This document shows, in pieces, positions 1 to 7,466 of a DNA stretch of 35,728 nucleotides (the stretch's first letter is position 1; each line of letters opens with the position of its first letter). The notes beneath the pieces are model-generated. The model did not search any database and had not been told where the DNA came from. It saw nothing but the letters and a program-made list of their open reading frames with translations. The position numbers and the translations under genes are program-made. The DNA comes from Thermoanaerobaculum sp. (GTDB taxonomy: Bacteria > Acidobacteriota > Thermoanaerobaculia > Multivoradales > UBA5704): NCBI GenBank assembly GCA_021154885.1, contig JAJKHS010000058.1, positions 1 through 35,728 on the forward strand. Reading direction: 5' to 3'.

Positions 1-1957
1 GAGAGGTGCCCAGGTCAGGGCGGGAGTTGTTCGCCAGCAAGGTCGTGAGCAGAGCGCCGTTATCATAGATGGACACGGTGATCGAGGTGTTGAGCCGGGT
101 CCAGTCGGCCGCCCAGCCCGACAGCGTGTCGCAGCCGGCATGCTCCAGATTCCCTACGTAGTTGGGGGGAGAAGCGCAGGTCAGCGAGGTGGGGCTCAAA
201 GCCAGGTTCGTGCTGGAGCTCTCGAACCGTACGCTGACCTGATGCGTGTTCCCATCCCGCAGGCTGAGCGGCGTGGGGATCGAGAAGCCGTGCCGCCCGT
301 TGTCCCCAAGATAGGCGCCCACGTCAGCGCGGAAGTCGTTCGTCAGGAAGGTGGTGAGCAGAGCGCCGTTATCATAGATGGACACGGTGATCGAGGTGTT
401 GAGCTGGTTCCGGTCGGCCGCCCAGCCCGACAGCGTGTCGCAGCCGGCATACTCCAGAGTCCCCACGTAGTTAACGGCCGCCGCCACCTGAATGGCGACG
501 GAAGCCGAGGGGATGCCATTGGCGACCACAGCGAGCTGGCTCGAGCCGGTTTCAATGCCGGCGGGCACGTCGAACTGAGTCGACACGATGGCACTTCCCG
601 TCGCCACCCCCATCGTACTGTGGTTGTGCGTCTTGGCATAGAAAACATGCCCCGTCGCGTTGTTGGTGATCCGGACCAGGGGGTAGTTGGTGGCGGATTG
701 CGCGTCATCGCCGTACATCGCACCTTGTGAGAGACCGTTGAGCTGCGTGCCGGAGAGGGAGTAGCCCGCGATGCCGGGAGTCACCGAAGACGGGAAGGAG
801 CTGATCGTGGGACGCCACGCGCTCTGGAAGGTCCCGCTGGCCGTATAGATTTCGACGTCACTCGAGCCATCGGTGAACAGGATCTGGCCCGTAGGCAGCA
901 CCACCATGCGCCCTTCATAGGAGGACTGGAAGGGCGCACGGGGCGGCCCAGGGACCGAAATCAGGCTCGCGCCGTCGAACTCGAAAAACTTGGCGTCCCT
1001 ATTATAAATCCCCGGGCTGGCGTCTACCAGGACGTTGCCGTTCGGCAGGAGGGCGCTGGGGCCGTCGGCAATATCCAGGCCGTTGGGGAAGGTCGGGCCG
1101 GCCGACCAGGTACCGGTGGCCGTGTCGTAAACGGCGGTATTCGAGGTCCCTCCCGTCGCGAAGACAGTTCCATTGGGACGCAGCACGGCAGGTCCGATCT
1201 CGCGCGAGTTGTTATCGTCCAGCCTCACGATCGTACTGCCGGCGCTGGACCAGGCCCCCGTGGCAGGATCGTAGAGCTCCGAGTTGGTAAGGTTCGAAGG
1301 GTTGTTCGCGTCGACCGTGAGGACCTTGCCATTGGGCAACAAGGTCCAGCCTTCCTCGACGTTGATTCCGGTCTTTCCTGTACCGGTTGGAGTCCAGGTC
1401 AAGGTCGAGAAGTTCAACAAAGCCGCCTCCGTCGTGAGCGGAAACGCCAGCATGAAGGTTCCGTCGGCGAGAACAACGCTTTGAGCATCGCCGATGTTGT
1501 TCCAACCTACTGGAGGAGAAATGGAGGTCCAGGTATTGGTGACAGGATTGTAGATCGCGCCCAGGCTCGTCAGAACCCTGGTGGAGCCGCCGTTGTATTC
1601 TCCTCCTTCCACGACGACCCTACCGTCAGAAAGCACCGCCGATGCATAGTAAATCGGAGTGTAGCCTGAGGGCATGCTGGCCAGTTGCGTCCACGTGCCG
1701 TTGATGTAGCTGCCGGTGTTGTCGGGAGTCAACCGCCACCACATACTACTCTCGTAGGCCTGCACCATCACAGTGCCATCGGTGAGCAGGAGGGCTGTGC
1801 TGGCGCTGAAAGTGGGTTGATGCGTCAACGGTGTCCAGGTTTGAGCGCCGACAAGGGCGGCGAAGGTGAAGAGCAAGCCGAGTCCGAGGGCCAGGGTACG
1901 CTTGGGGAGAGCGCGAGCGAGACTGTCGCGTCGGCGGTTTGGGCTGAAGAGAATCAT
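1..1957 (-). CDS. Secreted kelch-type beta-propeller protein, C-terminus cut by window edge
   Basis: Open from the ATG at 1957 to the window edge (652 codons seen, no stop), so the C-terminus is missing. The N-terminus is a signal peptide: a basic stretch (NRRRDSLARALPKR), a hydrophobic core (TLALGLGLLFTFAALVG) and a likely cut after VGA or AQ. Residues about 40-410 repeat kelch-like blades with motifs such as YNPVTNTWT, YDPATGAWS and YDTATGTWS. Next comes an Ig-like early-set segment (HNHSTMGVATGS, then IVSTQFDVPAG), as in galactose-oxidase-like secreted proteins. It ends in tandem units of about 103 residues beginning NYVGxLExAGCDTLSGWAAD. The start at 1957 has GAGAGG upstream and gives a normal signal peptide. 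An in-frame ATG at 2047 has a better ribosome site (AAGGAG), but the extra 30 codons have poor codon use. Probably surface or extracellular carbohydrate or adhesion-related; enzymatic activity is not shown. It reads as host DNA outside the mobile element. Confidence 0.85.
   Translation of the reverse strand, partial: MILFSPNRRRDSLARALPKRTLALGLGLLFTFAALVGAQTWTPLTHQPTFSASTALLLTDGTVMVQAYESSMWWRLTPDNTGSYINGTWTQLASMPSGYTPIYYASAVLSDGRVVVEGGEYNGGSTRVLTSLGAIYNPVTNTWTSISPPVGWNNIGDAQSVVLADGTFMLAFPLTTEAALLNFSTLTWTPTGTGKTGINVEEGWTLLPNGKVLTVDANNPSNLTNSELYDPATGAWSSAGSTIVRLDDNNSREIGPAVLRPNGTVFATGGTSNTAVYDTATGTWSAGPTFPNGLDIADGPSALLPNGNVLVDASPGIYNRDAKFFEFDGASLISVPGPPRAPFQSSYEGRMVVLPTGQILFTDGSSDVEIYTASGTFQSAWRPTISSFPSSVTPGIAGYSLSGTQLNGLSQGAMYGDDAQSATNYPLVRITNNATGHVFYAKTHNHSTMGVATGSAIVSTQFDVPAGIETGSSQLAVVANGIPSASVAIQVAAAVNYVGTLEYAGCDTLSGWAADRNQLNTSITVSIYDNGALLTTFLTNDFRADVGAYLGDNGRHGFSIPTPLSLRDGNTHQVSVRFESSSTNLALSPTSLTCASPPNYVGNLEHAGCDTLSGWAADWTRLNTSITVSIYDNGALLTTLLANNSRPDLGTS
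37..448 (-). repeat. Tandem 309-bp repeat within the kelch-type gene
   Basis: Two copies of a 103-codon unit lie in tandem with a 309-bp period. For example, 45-94 and 354-403 are identical over about 50 bases. The encoded unit contains AGCDTLSGWAAD and then TSITVSIYDNGALLTT. The first copy continues toward the window edge, so more units may follow outside. Confidence 0.85.
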
Positions 1958-2047
1958 TGATGTTACCTCTCTAGCAAGGCCGGCAGACGGTCCGGAGCTA
2001 CGGCCCGTGAGGTACCGAAGAGACGTCGATCGAATCTGTCTGTACAT

Positions 2048-2433
2048 GGATTTCTCCTTTGCCATGATGGTCCGATGAGACATGGTGAAACACCACTCTT
2101 GAGAACCCCTCGAAGACGCCAGGAGTCGCGCGGAAGAGACTCCAGGTGTCGACGAGCTTCAGGGCCAGAGATCGATCTCGGTCTATGCCAGCATAGCATA
2201 CTCGCGGACCTTGTCAAGGCCTGGTTCGATTCCTGTCGCGGGAGGACGTCGCGGACGGTGTCGCCGAGGCTCGCAAACCCCTCGGGGGCTTTCGTTCGAG
2301 ACTCACCAAACCCATTTCACCGAGGTAAGACGTTGGTGGGAGAAGTTGGGTCCGACAAAGGTCACGAGTATGCTATTTCGGCATTCTGTCCGGGAACCTT
2401 TGCTCAAACCTGAATAGCGAAAGAGGAGAGCTC
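2048..2433. other. Intergenic region, no gene supported
   Basis: Between the kelch-type gene and the relic at 2434 I see only the minus-strand promoter. Open frames here have mixed codon use and no ribosome-binding sites. Confidence 0.5.
2190..2217 (-). promoter_or_regulatory. Putative sigma-70 promoter for the kelch-type gene
   Basis: On the minus strand a perfect -35 TTGACA (2217-2212) is followed after 16 bases by TATGCT (2195-2190). The predicted start near 2183 leaves a long leader of about 225 bases to the ATG at 1957, or 135 to the alternative ATG at 2047. Confidence 0.5.
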
Positions 2434-2526
2434 ATGAAACACTCCGCTTCGACTGATCCTGCTTCTTACAGCCCTGGTGGCCAGCGGCGCCACCACCAAG
2501 CTCGCGCATGCGGTTCCGTCCGGCTA
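2434..2526 (+). pseudogene. Frameshifted signal-peptide relic near the element's left edge
   Basis: A good ribosome site (AGAGGAG) precedes ATGAAACACTCC. In the +1 frame a few bases later the DNA reads RLILLLTALVASGATTKLAHA, a plausible hydrophobic signal-peptide core, ending PSG and a TAA. The ATG frame itself gives an unconvincing 34-residue peptide. The simplest reading is the decayed 5' end of a small secreted-protein gene carrying one frameshift. It lies directly beside the integrase 3' end, so it could mark DNA interrupted by integration. It may also be chance. Confidence 0.3.
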
Positions 2527-2558
2527 AGTTGTTAATTCCTACTCACTGGCGGTCCAGC

Positions 2559-3560
2559 CTAGAACTTCACCCGCTCGATCTCATCGGGCTCCACCAGCTC
2601 GCGCCGCCGGTCGTAGAGCTGGGTGGTGCGGGTCGAGGCGTGGCCGGCGATCGAGGCGGCGCGCTCCAGGGTGCCGCCGTTGAGCAGGTAGTTGGTGATG
2701 CCGGTGGCCCGGCAGGAGTGGCAGCCGACGTCGGTGCCCAGGCCGGCCGTCTCGGCGCGCTGCTTCACTGCACGTAGCGCCGAGCGCGAGGAGAGGGCCT
2801 TTCCTGTGAGCTGACCCGTCCGGCCGGCGAAGGACTGGAAGAGCGGCGCCTCCGGCGCCGCGCCGAGGCCGGAGGCCTCCAGGTAGGCGTCCAGGGCCTC
2901 GGCCGCCCGGCTGTGGACGGGCACACGCCGGTGCTGGCCGCCCTTCTCGCGCAGGGCCAGGTAGGCGCGGCGGCGCTGGTGCTCATAGTCGCGGACCTTG
3001 AGGCCAACGACGGCGCTCACCCGAGAAAAGCTGTAGAGCATCACCGAGAGGAGAGCCCGATCGCGCAGGTCGACCAGGGCGTGGCCGGCGATGGAGTCGA
3101 GGAGCTGCCGAGGCTCGTCCTCTTGGAGGACGGGGGTCTTGCCCGTGCGGATGACGAGCCGCGGGCCGCGCACGGCGTCGGCCGGGTTGTGGGGCAGCAC
3201 CTGGCCGACGACCAGGTAGTCGAAGAGCATGCGTAGCGCGGCAAGGTGTTGCTTGACCGAGGCGGCGGCGAGCTTCGCCGCGAGCTCCTCGACGTAGGAG
3301 GCGACGAGGAAGGGCTCGAGCTGCTCAAGTGCGAGTCCTCGCACCTCACACCAGGCGAGGAACCGCCCCACGGCCCGGGCGTACGCGCCCCGGGTGTGGG
3401 AGTTGCGGATCTCGGAGGTGAAGAACTCGACAAATCTCCTTCGAGCCCGCTCGCCGGCGCGGTCGATGACGGCGGGGAGGTGGAGGACGGTGCCGGCGAT
3501 TCCTGGAGAGTCGCCGGACCTCCGGACGAGAGCCGTGGCCGCAGCGGGATCAGGTTCCAT
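2559..3560 (-). CDS. Tyrosine recombinase (site-specific integrase)
   Basis: A 333-residue XerC/D-like phage-type integrase that would cut and join DNA at the element's attachment sites. The N-terminal SAM-like core-binding domain spans about residues 36-125 (RRFVEFFTSEIRNSHTRGAY, then VKQHLAALRMLFDYLV). The catalytic domain follows, with every active-site residue visible: R180 in SFSRVSAVVGLK, K206 in LREKGGQH, H281 and R284 in CHSCRATGITNYL, H307 in SIAGHAS and the nucleophile Y316 in TTQLYDRR. Full family length, so probably active. The frame is open further upstream; I chose ATG 3560 because the next in-frame ATG (3596) falls inside a 28-bp palindrome that looks like its operator. It is divergent from the peptide island at 3782, and a decayed copy of its N-terminal half occurs at 7467-7650. 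As the leftmost mobile-element gene it probably marks the left end of the integrated element. Confidence 0.93.
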   Translation of the reverse strand: MEPDPAAATALVRRSGDSPGIAGTVLHLPAVIDRAGERARRRFVEFFTSEIRNSHTRGAYARAVGRFLAWCEVRGLALEQLEPFLVASYVEELAAKLAAASVKQHLAALRMLFDYLVVGQVLPHNPADAVRGPRLVIRTGKTPVLQEDEPRQLLDSIAGHALVDLRDRALLSVMLYSFSRVSAVVGLKVRDYEHQRRRAYLALREKGGQHRRVPVHSRAAEALDAYLEASGLGAAPEAPLFQSFAGRTGQLTGKALSSRSALRAVKQRAETAGLGTDVGCHSCRATGITNYLLNGGTLERAASIAGHASTRTTQLYDRRRELVEPDEIERVKF

Positions 3561-3587
3561 GGTGGTGGAGTCTACCGCCTCTCTTTT

Positions 3588-3615
3588 GCGTCGCATAACG
3601 TCTTTTATGCGACGC
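3588..3615. promoter_or_regulatory. Perfect 11-bp inverted repeat upstream of the integrase
   Basis: GCGTCGCATAA (3588-3598) and its exact complement TTATGCGACGC (3605-3615) are separated by six bases. The repeat is centred about 40 bases before the integrase ATG. Its position and symmetry fit an operator for an excision/integration regulator or an integrase auto-regulatory site; an arm-type binding site is also possible. No regulator gene sits beside it. Confidence 0.55.
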
Positions 3616-3691
3616 GAGTGGAGCGGGGCGAAAGGGGGGTAGCGGGGCGCGGCGTGCTCTTTGTCCCGCTTCTGATTGCGCGTGCACCCTT

Positions 3692-3701
3692 TACTATAGT
3701 A
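3692..3701 (+). promoter_or_regulatory. Possible -10 / palindrome upstream of the peptide island
   Basis: TACTATAGTA is a 10-bp palindrome containing a TATAGT -10-like box (3695-3700), about 80 bases before the peptide ATG. No convincing -35 is present at the normal distance, so an activator or another sigma factor may be needed. It resembles, but differs from, the TACATATGTA operator used elsewhere in the element. Confidence 0.35.
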
Positions 3702-3781
3702 GGACCTGCGCGACCGGTGAAGTGCAGATGCATGGAGCACCGCAGTCGCTCAGGAGAGTAAACGAGAGGAGGTGAAAACGA

Positions 3782-3907
3782 ATGAGAAGACTCATGATTA
3801 GGGAAGTTGAGACGGTGAAGACGACCGCGGCTTCTTATTGCTGTGGTTGTCCTGGTATGCCGCCTTGTATCCCGTGGGACCCCGACGCTTGCCCGGTGGG
3901 CCACTAG
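3782..3907 (+). CDS. Cysteine-rich 41-residue peptide, candidate RiPP precursor
   Basis: A short gene preceded by one of the best ribosome-binding sites in the window (AGGAGGTG, seven bases before the ATG). It encodes a basic, leader-like N-terminus (MRRLMIREVETVKTTAA) and then a distinct tail, SYCCGCPGMPPCIPW followed by DPDACPVGH. The tail has five cysteines (20, 21, 23, 29, 37), four or more prolines, a tryptophan and no lysine. No family is recognised. A hairpin and then a PqqD-M50 protease gene follow, on the same strand and close by. Leader, compositionally different core, peptide-binding/protease partner and strong translation together are the usual signs of a precursor peptide matured after translation. 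The five cysteines could be disulphides, thioether or metal ligands; no modifying enzyme (radical SAM, LanM, YcaO) is visible here. Too short for ordinary gene finders and easily missed. Confidence 0.7.
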   Translation: MRRLMIREVETVKTTAASYCCGCPGMPPCIPWDPDACPVGH

Positions 3908-3916
3908 CAGCCGATT

Positions 3917-3950
3917 GGCGTGCCGCCGCCGCTCCATGCGGCGGTACGCC
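3917..3950 (+). terminator. Hairpin between the peptide gene and the protease gene
   Basis: Arms of 13 bases (GGCGTGCCGCCGC and GCGGCGGTACGCC, one G-A mismatch) enclose an eight-base loop. It starts ten bases after the peptide stop and has no T-run. Such stem-loops commonly follow small precursor genes, where they act as partial terminators or RNA stabilisers so that far more precursor than processing enzyme is made. Here that role is inferred from position only. Confidence 0.6.
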
Positions 3951-3993
3951 GCTCGTTGCGTTCACTAAGGAGACCTCTTGCGAGAGAAGGGTT

Positions 3994-5235
3994 ATGACAT
4001 CGATTCCATCGTTCGCAGAAGATAGCTATGTCGAGGTCGTTCCCTTCAGCCGTCAGGACGAGGGCGAGGAGGTGGTCGTCGGGCGGACCGATGTCGGCAC
4101 CTTCCTTGCCCTGCCGCGGGAAGCCGTCGAGGTCCTTGACGATTTGGCCGCGGGGTGCACCGTAGGAGAAGCCCGTGACCTCTACCACCAGCGCCACGGC
4201 GAGATCCCGGACCTGAAGGATTTCCTCGGGACGATGCAGGAAAAGGGTTTTGTGGCCGTAGCTGGGAACCTTGTCGCTGCCACCCCAACCGCTGCCGCTC
4301 CTCGCAAGTACCACTTCGAGAACCTGCCCGAATGGATCCCCCGCCTCTTCTTCGGCAGGCCCGCTCTCTGCATTTATGGGCTGTGGATCGCCCTCGGCAC
4401 CTGGATCGCCATGCGGCGGCCGGACCTCGTTCCCGGGCGCGGTGCGCTCTATTTCCAGCATTTCCACACCCTGAAGATCCTGGCGGTGGTCGGTCTGAGC
4501 TGCGTCACCCTGTTCGTCCATGAGATGTCCCACCTATTGGCGGCCCGCGCCGCTGGGGTCAAGTCACGCCTGGGAATCGGGCACCGTCTGTGGATCCTGG
4601 TCGCAGAGACCGACATGACCGACATCTGGACGGTGCCGAGGAGCAAGCGGTTCCTGCCGATCCTGGCCGGTCCGCTCACCGATCTGGTGACTACCTCGCT
4701 CCTACTGTGCGCTCTCGATGCTGCGGACTACGGATGGATCCACCTTCCGCCGCTCGCCCGGGAGATGACCCGGGCGGTGCTCTTCTCCTACGTGCTCCAG
4801 ATCTCCTGGCAGTTCTTCTTCTTCGTCCGTACGGACTTCTACTTCGCCGTCGCGACTTTCTTCAACTGCAAGAACCTGCTGGCAGACACCGAGCAATTCC
4901 TGAAGAACCAACTGGCGCGGGTGCTCTCGTCGGTGCGGCCGGTAGACCAGAGCCATATCCCTGCGGCGGAGCGCCGGGTGATCCGGGCCTACTCGGCGGT
5001 CTGGCTGTTGGGGCGGGCGGGCGCCCTCTTCCTGCTGTTCACGGTGACTCTCCCCTTGACGGTTGCCTACCTCGAAAAGGTCGGCGGCACTCTGCGTCAC
5101 GGCTTCGGCGCGGACGGCCTCGCCTATCTCGACGCCTTGATGATGACGGTCCTCTCCATGTCTCTCTTCGGAGTGGGGATGGGACTCTGGATAAGGAGCT
5201 TGATCCGGCAATGGAAACCGCGAGCCTTAGCGTAG
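3994..5235 (+). CDS. Membrane M50-family metalloprotease with N-terminal PqqD-like domain
   Basis: A 413-residue protein of the 'putative peptide zinc metalloprotease' type. Residues about 15-90 look like a PqqD/RRE-type peptide-binding fold (VVVGRTDVGTFLALPREAVEVL, then LHQRHG-like and FLGTMQEKGF segments). From about 122 several hydrophobic segments follow. The zinc site HEMSH is at residues 176-180 inside a membrane helix, LAGPLTD is at about 224-230, and VRTDFYF near 278-284 supplies a likely third ligand, D281. This pattern is that of site-2-protease-like enzymes in peptide-maturation clusters; the probable role is cutting or exporting the neighbouring cysteine-rich peptide at the inner membrane. 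ATG 3994 was chosen because it has AAGGG just upstream and because the longer open frame would run through the hairpin. The 3' end overlaps the next gene by 25 bases, implying coupled translation. Confidence 0.85.
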   Translation: MTSIPSFAEDSYVEVVPFSRQDEGEEVVVGRTDVGTFLALPREAVEVLDDLAAGCTVGEARDLYHQRHGEIPDLKDFLGTMQEKGFVAVAGNLVAATPTAAAPRKYHFENLPEWIPRLFFGRPALCIYGLWIALGTWIAMRRPDLVPGRGALYFQHFHTLKILAVVGLSCVTLFVHEMSHLLAARAAGVKSRLGIGHRLWILVAETDMTDIWTVPRSKRFLPILAGPLTDLVTTSLLLCALDAADYGWIHLPPLAREMTRAVLFSYVLQISWQFFFFVRTDFYFAVATFFNCKNLLADTEQFLKNQLARVLSSVRPVDQSHIPAAERRVIRAYSAVWLLGRAGALFLLFTVTLPLTVAYLEKVGGTLRHGFGADGLAYLDALMMTVLSMSLFGVGMGLWIRSLIRQWKPRALA

Positions 5236-7214
5236 CCTCGTCACCCCAGACGCCCTTCTGGACATCCCTCTGGATGAAGGACCTCCGGGGGGCCGGAGCG
5301 GTCCGCGTCCTCGAAGCCGCGGCGGGGGCGAGCCGCAGGCGCCGGCTGGAGGAGGCCGCAGTGGCAGCACGGCAGGAGGGCGCCCGCGTCTTCCTGCTCG
5401 ACGTCGGCTTCGCGGACGGTGGTCCGTGGGCGGGGCTACGCGACCTCTTCAGCGAGCTCCTGCCCGAGCTCCGGGCGCTCCGTCCCGACCTCCTGGCCCT
5501 GCATGGGGCGGAGCTGGGCTATGTCCTGCCCACCCTCAAGAGCGAGCTCGACCGCCCGCAGACCCTGACCGACCTCGCGCCGCCGGAGGAGAAGGTGCGC
5601 AACTATCCGGCGGACCGGGCTTATCGGGTAGTGCACGGCTTGGTCGACCTGCTCGCCGACCTCAAGGGGAGCCTTGAAGCCGAACGGAGCTGGTCTATCG
5701 TCGGCGACAATTTCGACGACGTCAGCCACATCGGACGGCGATTCTTCCAAGAGCTCATGCGCCGCAAGGGGGAGGAGATGCGGACGAGTCTCTTGTTGGC
5801 TGTGGCCCCTGGAACGGCGGTTGAAGCGTCTTGGTTCCCCAACGGGCTGGAGAAGACCCCCCTCGACCTTCCAAGCGACGAGGAGAAGGTGGACCGCGAG
5901 ACCCTGCGTGCCCGCGCCCTCGAGCTCGAGGCCCTGGTGGATCAGAACGTCGACTTGATCGAAGTCCACATCGCTAAGATCCTCCGCTGTTTTCGCCTCG
6001 CTGGCGAGCCACAAAAGGTCTTCCGGTGGCAGTGCCGGGCTCTGGAGGTCTACAACTCGCTCGGTTTCTATGAAGACGCTCTGGAATATGGGCGCGAAGC
6101 CTGGCGGCTCTGCGGCGAGTACCGTGTCGAGCGCCAGGACCTGCGGTGGGCCCTTTTCGTGAAGCTCTTCATGTCGATCGTGGGGTTGCAACGCGGCGCC
6201 GAGGCCGAGCAGCTCGTCGAGACCAGCGGCATCCTGGAAGAGCCCATGTCCTTGGAGCGAAGGGCGCAGCTCCTCTACCTGGTCTCGATGCTCTACACCC
6301 GCTATCTGCCGGAGCGTGACCTGGTGAAGGGAGAGGACTATCTCGAGCGGGCCCTTGCCGATCTCGAGCAAGCCCGTCCCGAAATGCCGGAAGCGGAGTA
6401 TCACTTTTATCGGGTGTTCAATCGCAACGGCCTTGCCCTCGTGCGCCATCTCCAGGGGCGCTACCAGGAGGCGATCGACCTCTGCCGGGAGGGGTTCGAG
6501 CGGCTTGAGTGTCACCTCCAAGGAGAGAAGCACAAACTCCATCGCTCCGTGCTCCTCTACAACATCGCCCAGGTCTACGGGGTCATCGGCTCGCTGGCGG
6601 ACTCGGTCGCCTACTATTCGGCCGCCATCGAGATGGACCCGGCCTATTCCGAGTATTACAACGACCGCGGCTCTCTCTATCTCAAAATGGGCAGGCTGGC
6701 CGAGGCGAGGGCCGACTACCTGCGGGCCATCGAGCTGAGCCCCCCGTACCCGGAGGTCTGGACGAATCTGGGGCAGTGCCACCGGCTGGCGGAGGAGTGG
6801 GATGAGGCGCTGCGCGCCTACTCCGTTGCGATCGATCTGCAGCCGCAGAGCCCGGTCGCCCTGTTCGGTCGCGGACAGGTGCTGGAGGCCCTCGGCCGCG
6901 AGGCGGAGGCGCTGACGGACTACGACCGGGCGCTCGAGTTGCGGCCGGACCGCTGGGACACCCTGGGCTGCCGCGCGGTGCTCCTCTACCAGAAGGGCGA
7001 GTCGGAGCGCTCGCTCGCCGACCTCGACCGCGCGGTCGAGCTCGCGCCCGACAAGATCGACTTGCGCTTCAACCGATCCGTGGTGTTGGCCGATCTCGAC
7101 CGGGCCGGCGATGCGCTCGCGGACCTGGACACCTGCTTGCGATTGGCCACGACGGCGGAGGAGCGCGCCGACTTCGAGAGCCGCGTCACCGAGTTGCGGG
7201 CTTCGGTGGCGTAG
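5211..7214 (+). CDS. TPR-repeat protein with degenerate STAND/AAA-like N-terminus
   Basis: A 667-residue soluble protein. It starts at ATG 5211 (AAGGAG 13 bases upstream), inside the end of the M50 gene. The first ~200 residues resemble the ATPase domain of LuxR/AfsR-type STAND proteins: LEEAAVAARQEGARVFLLDV, PWAGLRDLFSELLPEL, and a Walker-B-like SWSIVGDNFDDVSH. At the P-loop position, however, the sequence reads AAAGASRRRRLEEAA, without GKS/T, so nucleotide binding is doubtful. The middle (about 210-440) is helical. The last ~225 residues form about six canonical TPRs (for example AIEMDPAYSEYYNDRGSLYL and ALELRPDRWDTLGCRAVLL), a protein- or peptide-binding surface. Its place at the end of the peptide-protease operon suggests a scaffold, immunity or peptide-sensing role. 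I know of no characterised equivalent. Confidence 0.85.
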   Translation: METASLSVASSPQTPFWTSLWMKDLRGAGAVRVLEAAAGASRRRRLEEAAVAARQEGARVFLLDVGFADGGPWAGLRDLFSELLPELRALRPDLLALHGAELGYVLPTLKSELDRPQTLTDLAPPEEKVRNYPADRAYRVVHGLVDLLADLKGSLEAERSWSIVGDNFDDVSHIGRRFFQELMRRKGEEMRTSLLLAVAPGTAVEASWFPNGLEKTPLDLPSDEEKVDRETLRARALELEALVDQNVDLIEVHIAKILRCFRLAGEPQKVFRWQCRALEVYNSLGFYEDALEYGREAWRLCGEYRVERQDLRWALFVKLFMSIVGLQRGAEAEQLVETSGILEEPMSLERRAQLLYLVSMLYTRYLPERDLVKGEDYLERALADLEQARPEMPEAEYHFYRVFNRNGLALVRHLQGRYQEAIDLCREGFERLECHLQGEKHKLHRSVLLYNIAQVYGVIGSLADSVAYYSAAIEMDPAYSEYYNDRGSLYLKMGRLAEARADYLRAIELSPPYPEVWTNLGQCHRLAEEWDEALRAYSVAIDLQPQSPVALFGRGQVLEALGREAEALTDYDRALELRPDRWDTLGCRAVLLYQKGESERSLADLDRAVELAPDKIDLRFNRSVVLADLDRAGDALADLDTCLRLATTAEERADFESRVTELRASVA

Positions 7215-7231
7215 GCAACCGCCGGGGTCCC

Positions 7232-7254
7232 GGCCGGCCTGCGCTCAGCCGGCC
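7232..7254 (+). terminator. Weak GC hairpin after the TPR gene
   Basis: GGCCGGC (7232-7238) pairs with GCCGGCC (7248-7254) across a nine-base loop, 18 bases after the TPR gene stop. There is no T-run, so it could at best be a weak or factor-assisted terminator. Confidence 0.3.
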
Positions 7255-7358
7255 ATGGAGGGGCGGATGTCGCGGCCAGTGCGTGGTCCGCGATGCGCTC
7301 CATGTTGCGCGAGATGAGAAGGAGGTGGAGCGCCGGAGCGCCGGCTCAGCAAGTGGCT

Positions 7359-7410
7359 GGATCTACCAGGCCTCCCGGCCGCAGTGGCCGCCACATCCGG
7401 GCGGTGCTGG
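7359..7410. repeat. Direct repeat, copy 1 (second copy 7972-8022)
   Basis: A ~52-bp sequence beginning GGATCTACCA and ending GGGCGGTGCTGG recurs at 7972-8022 with a few substitutions and one single-base indel. On the minus strand both copies contain a frame ending in HCGREAW and a stop, which may be the relic of a duplicated gene's 3' end. Confidence 0.65.
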
Positions 7411-7466
7411 ACGAGAGAGGGGGCGTGAGGGGCGGGGGCCGCGAGGACATCGCGATGGAGTCGAGG

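Noticed and set aside
3246-3761. Plus-strand open frame opposite the integrase, reaching the peptide island
   Set aside because: Shadow of the catalytic and core-binding domains of the integrase.
3729-3776. Upstream 15-codon frame before the precursor peptide
   Set aside because: No ribosome site, and it ends inside the ribosome site of the peptide gene; probably chance.
4590-5210. Upstream extension of the TPR gene to give an 874-residue protein
   Set aside because: The extension lies entirely within the M50 gene in another frame; ATG 5211 fits the family-like sequence.
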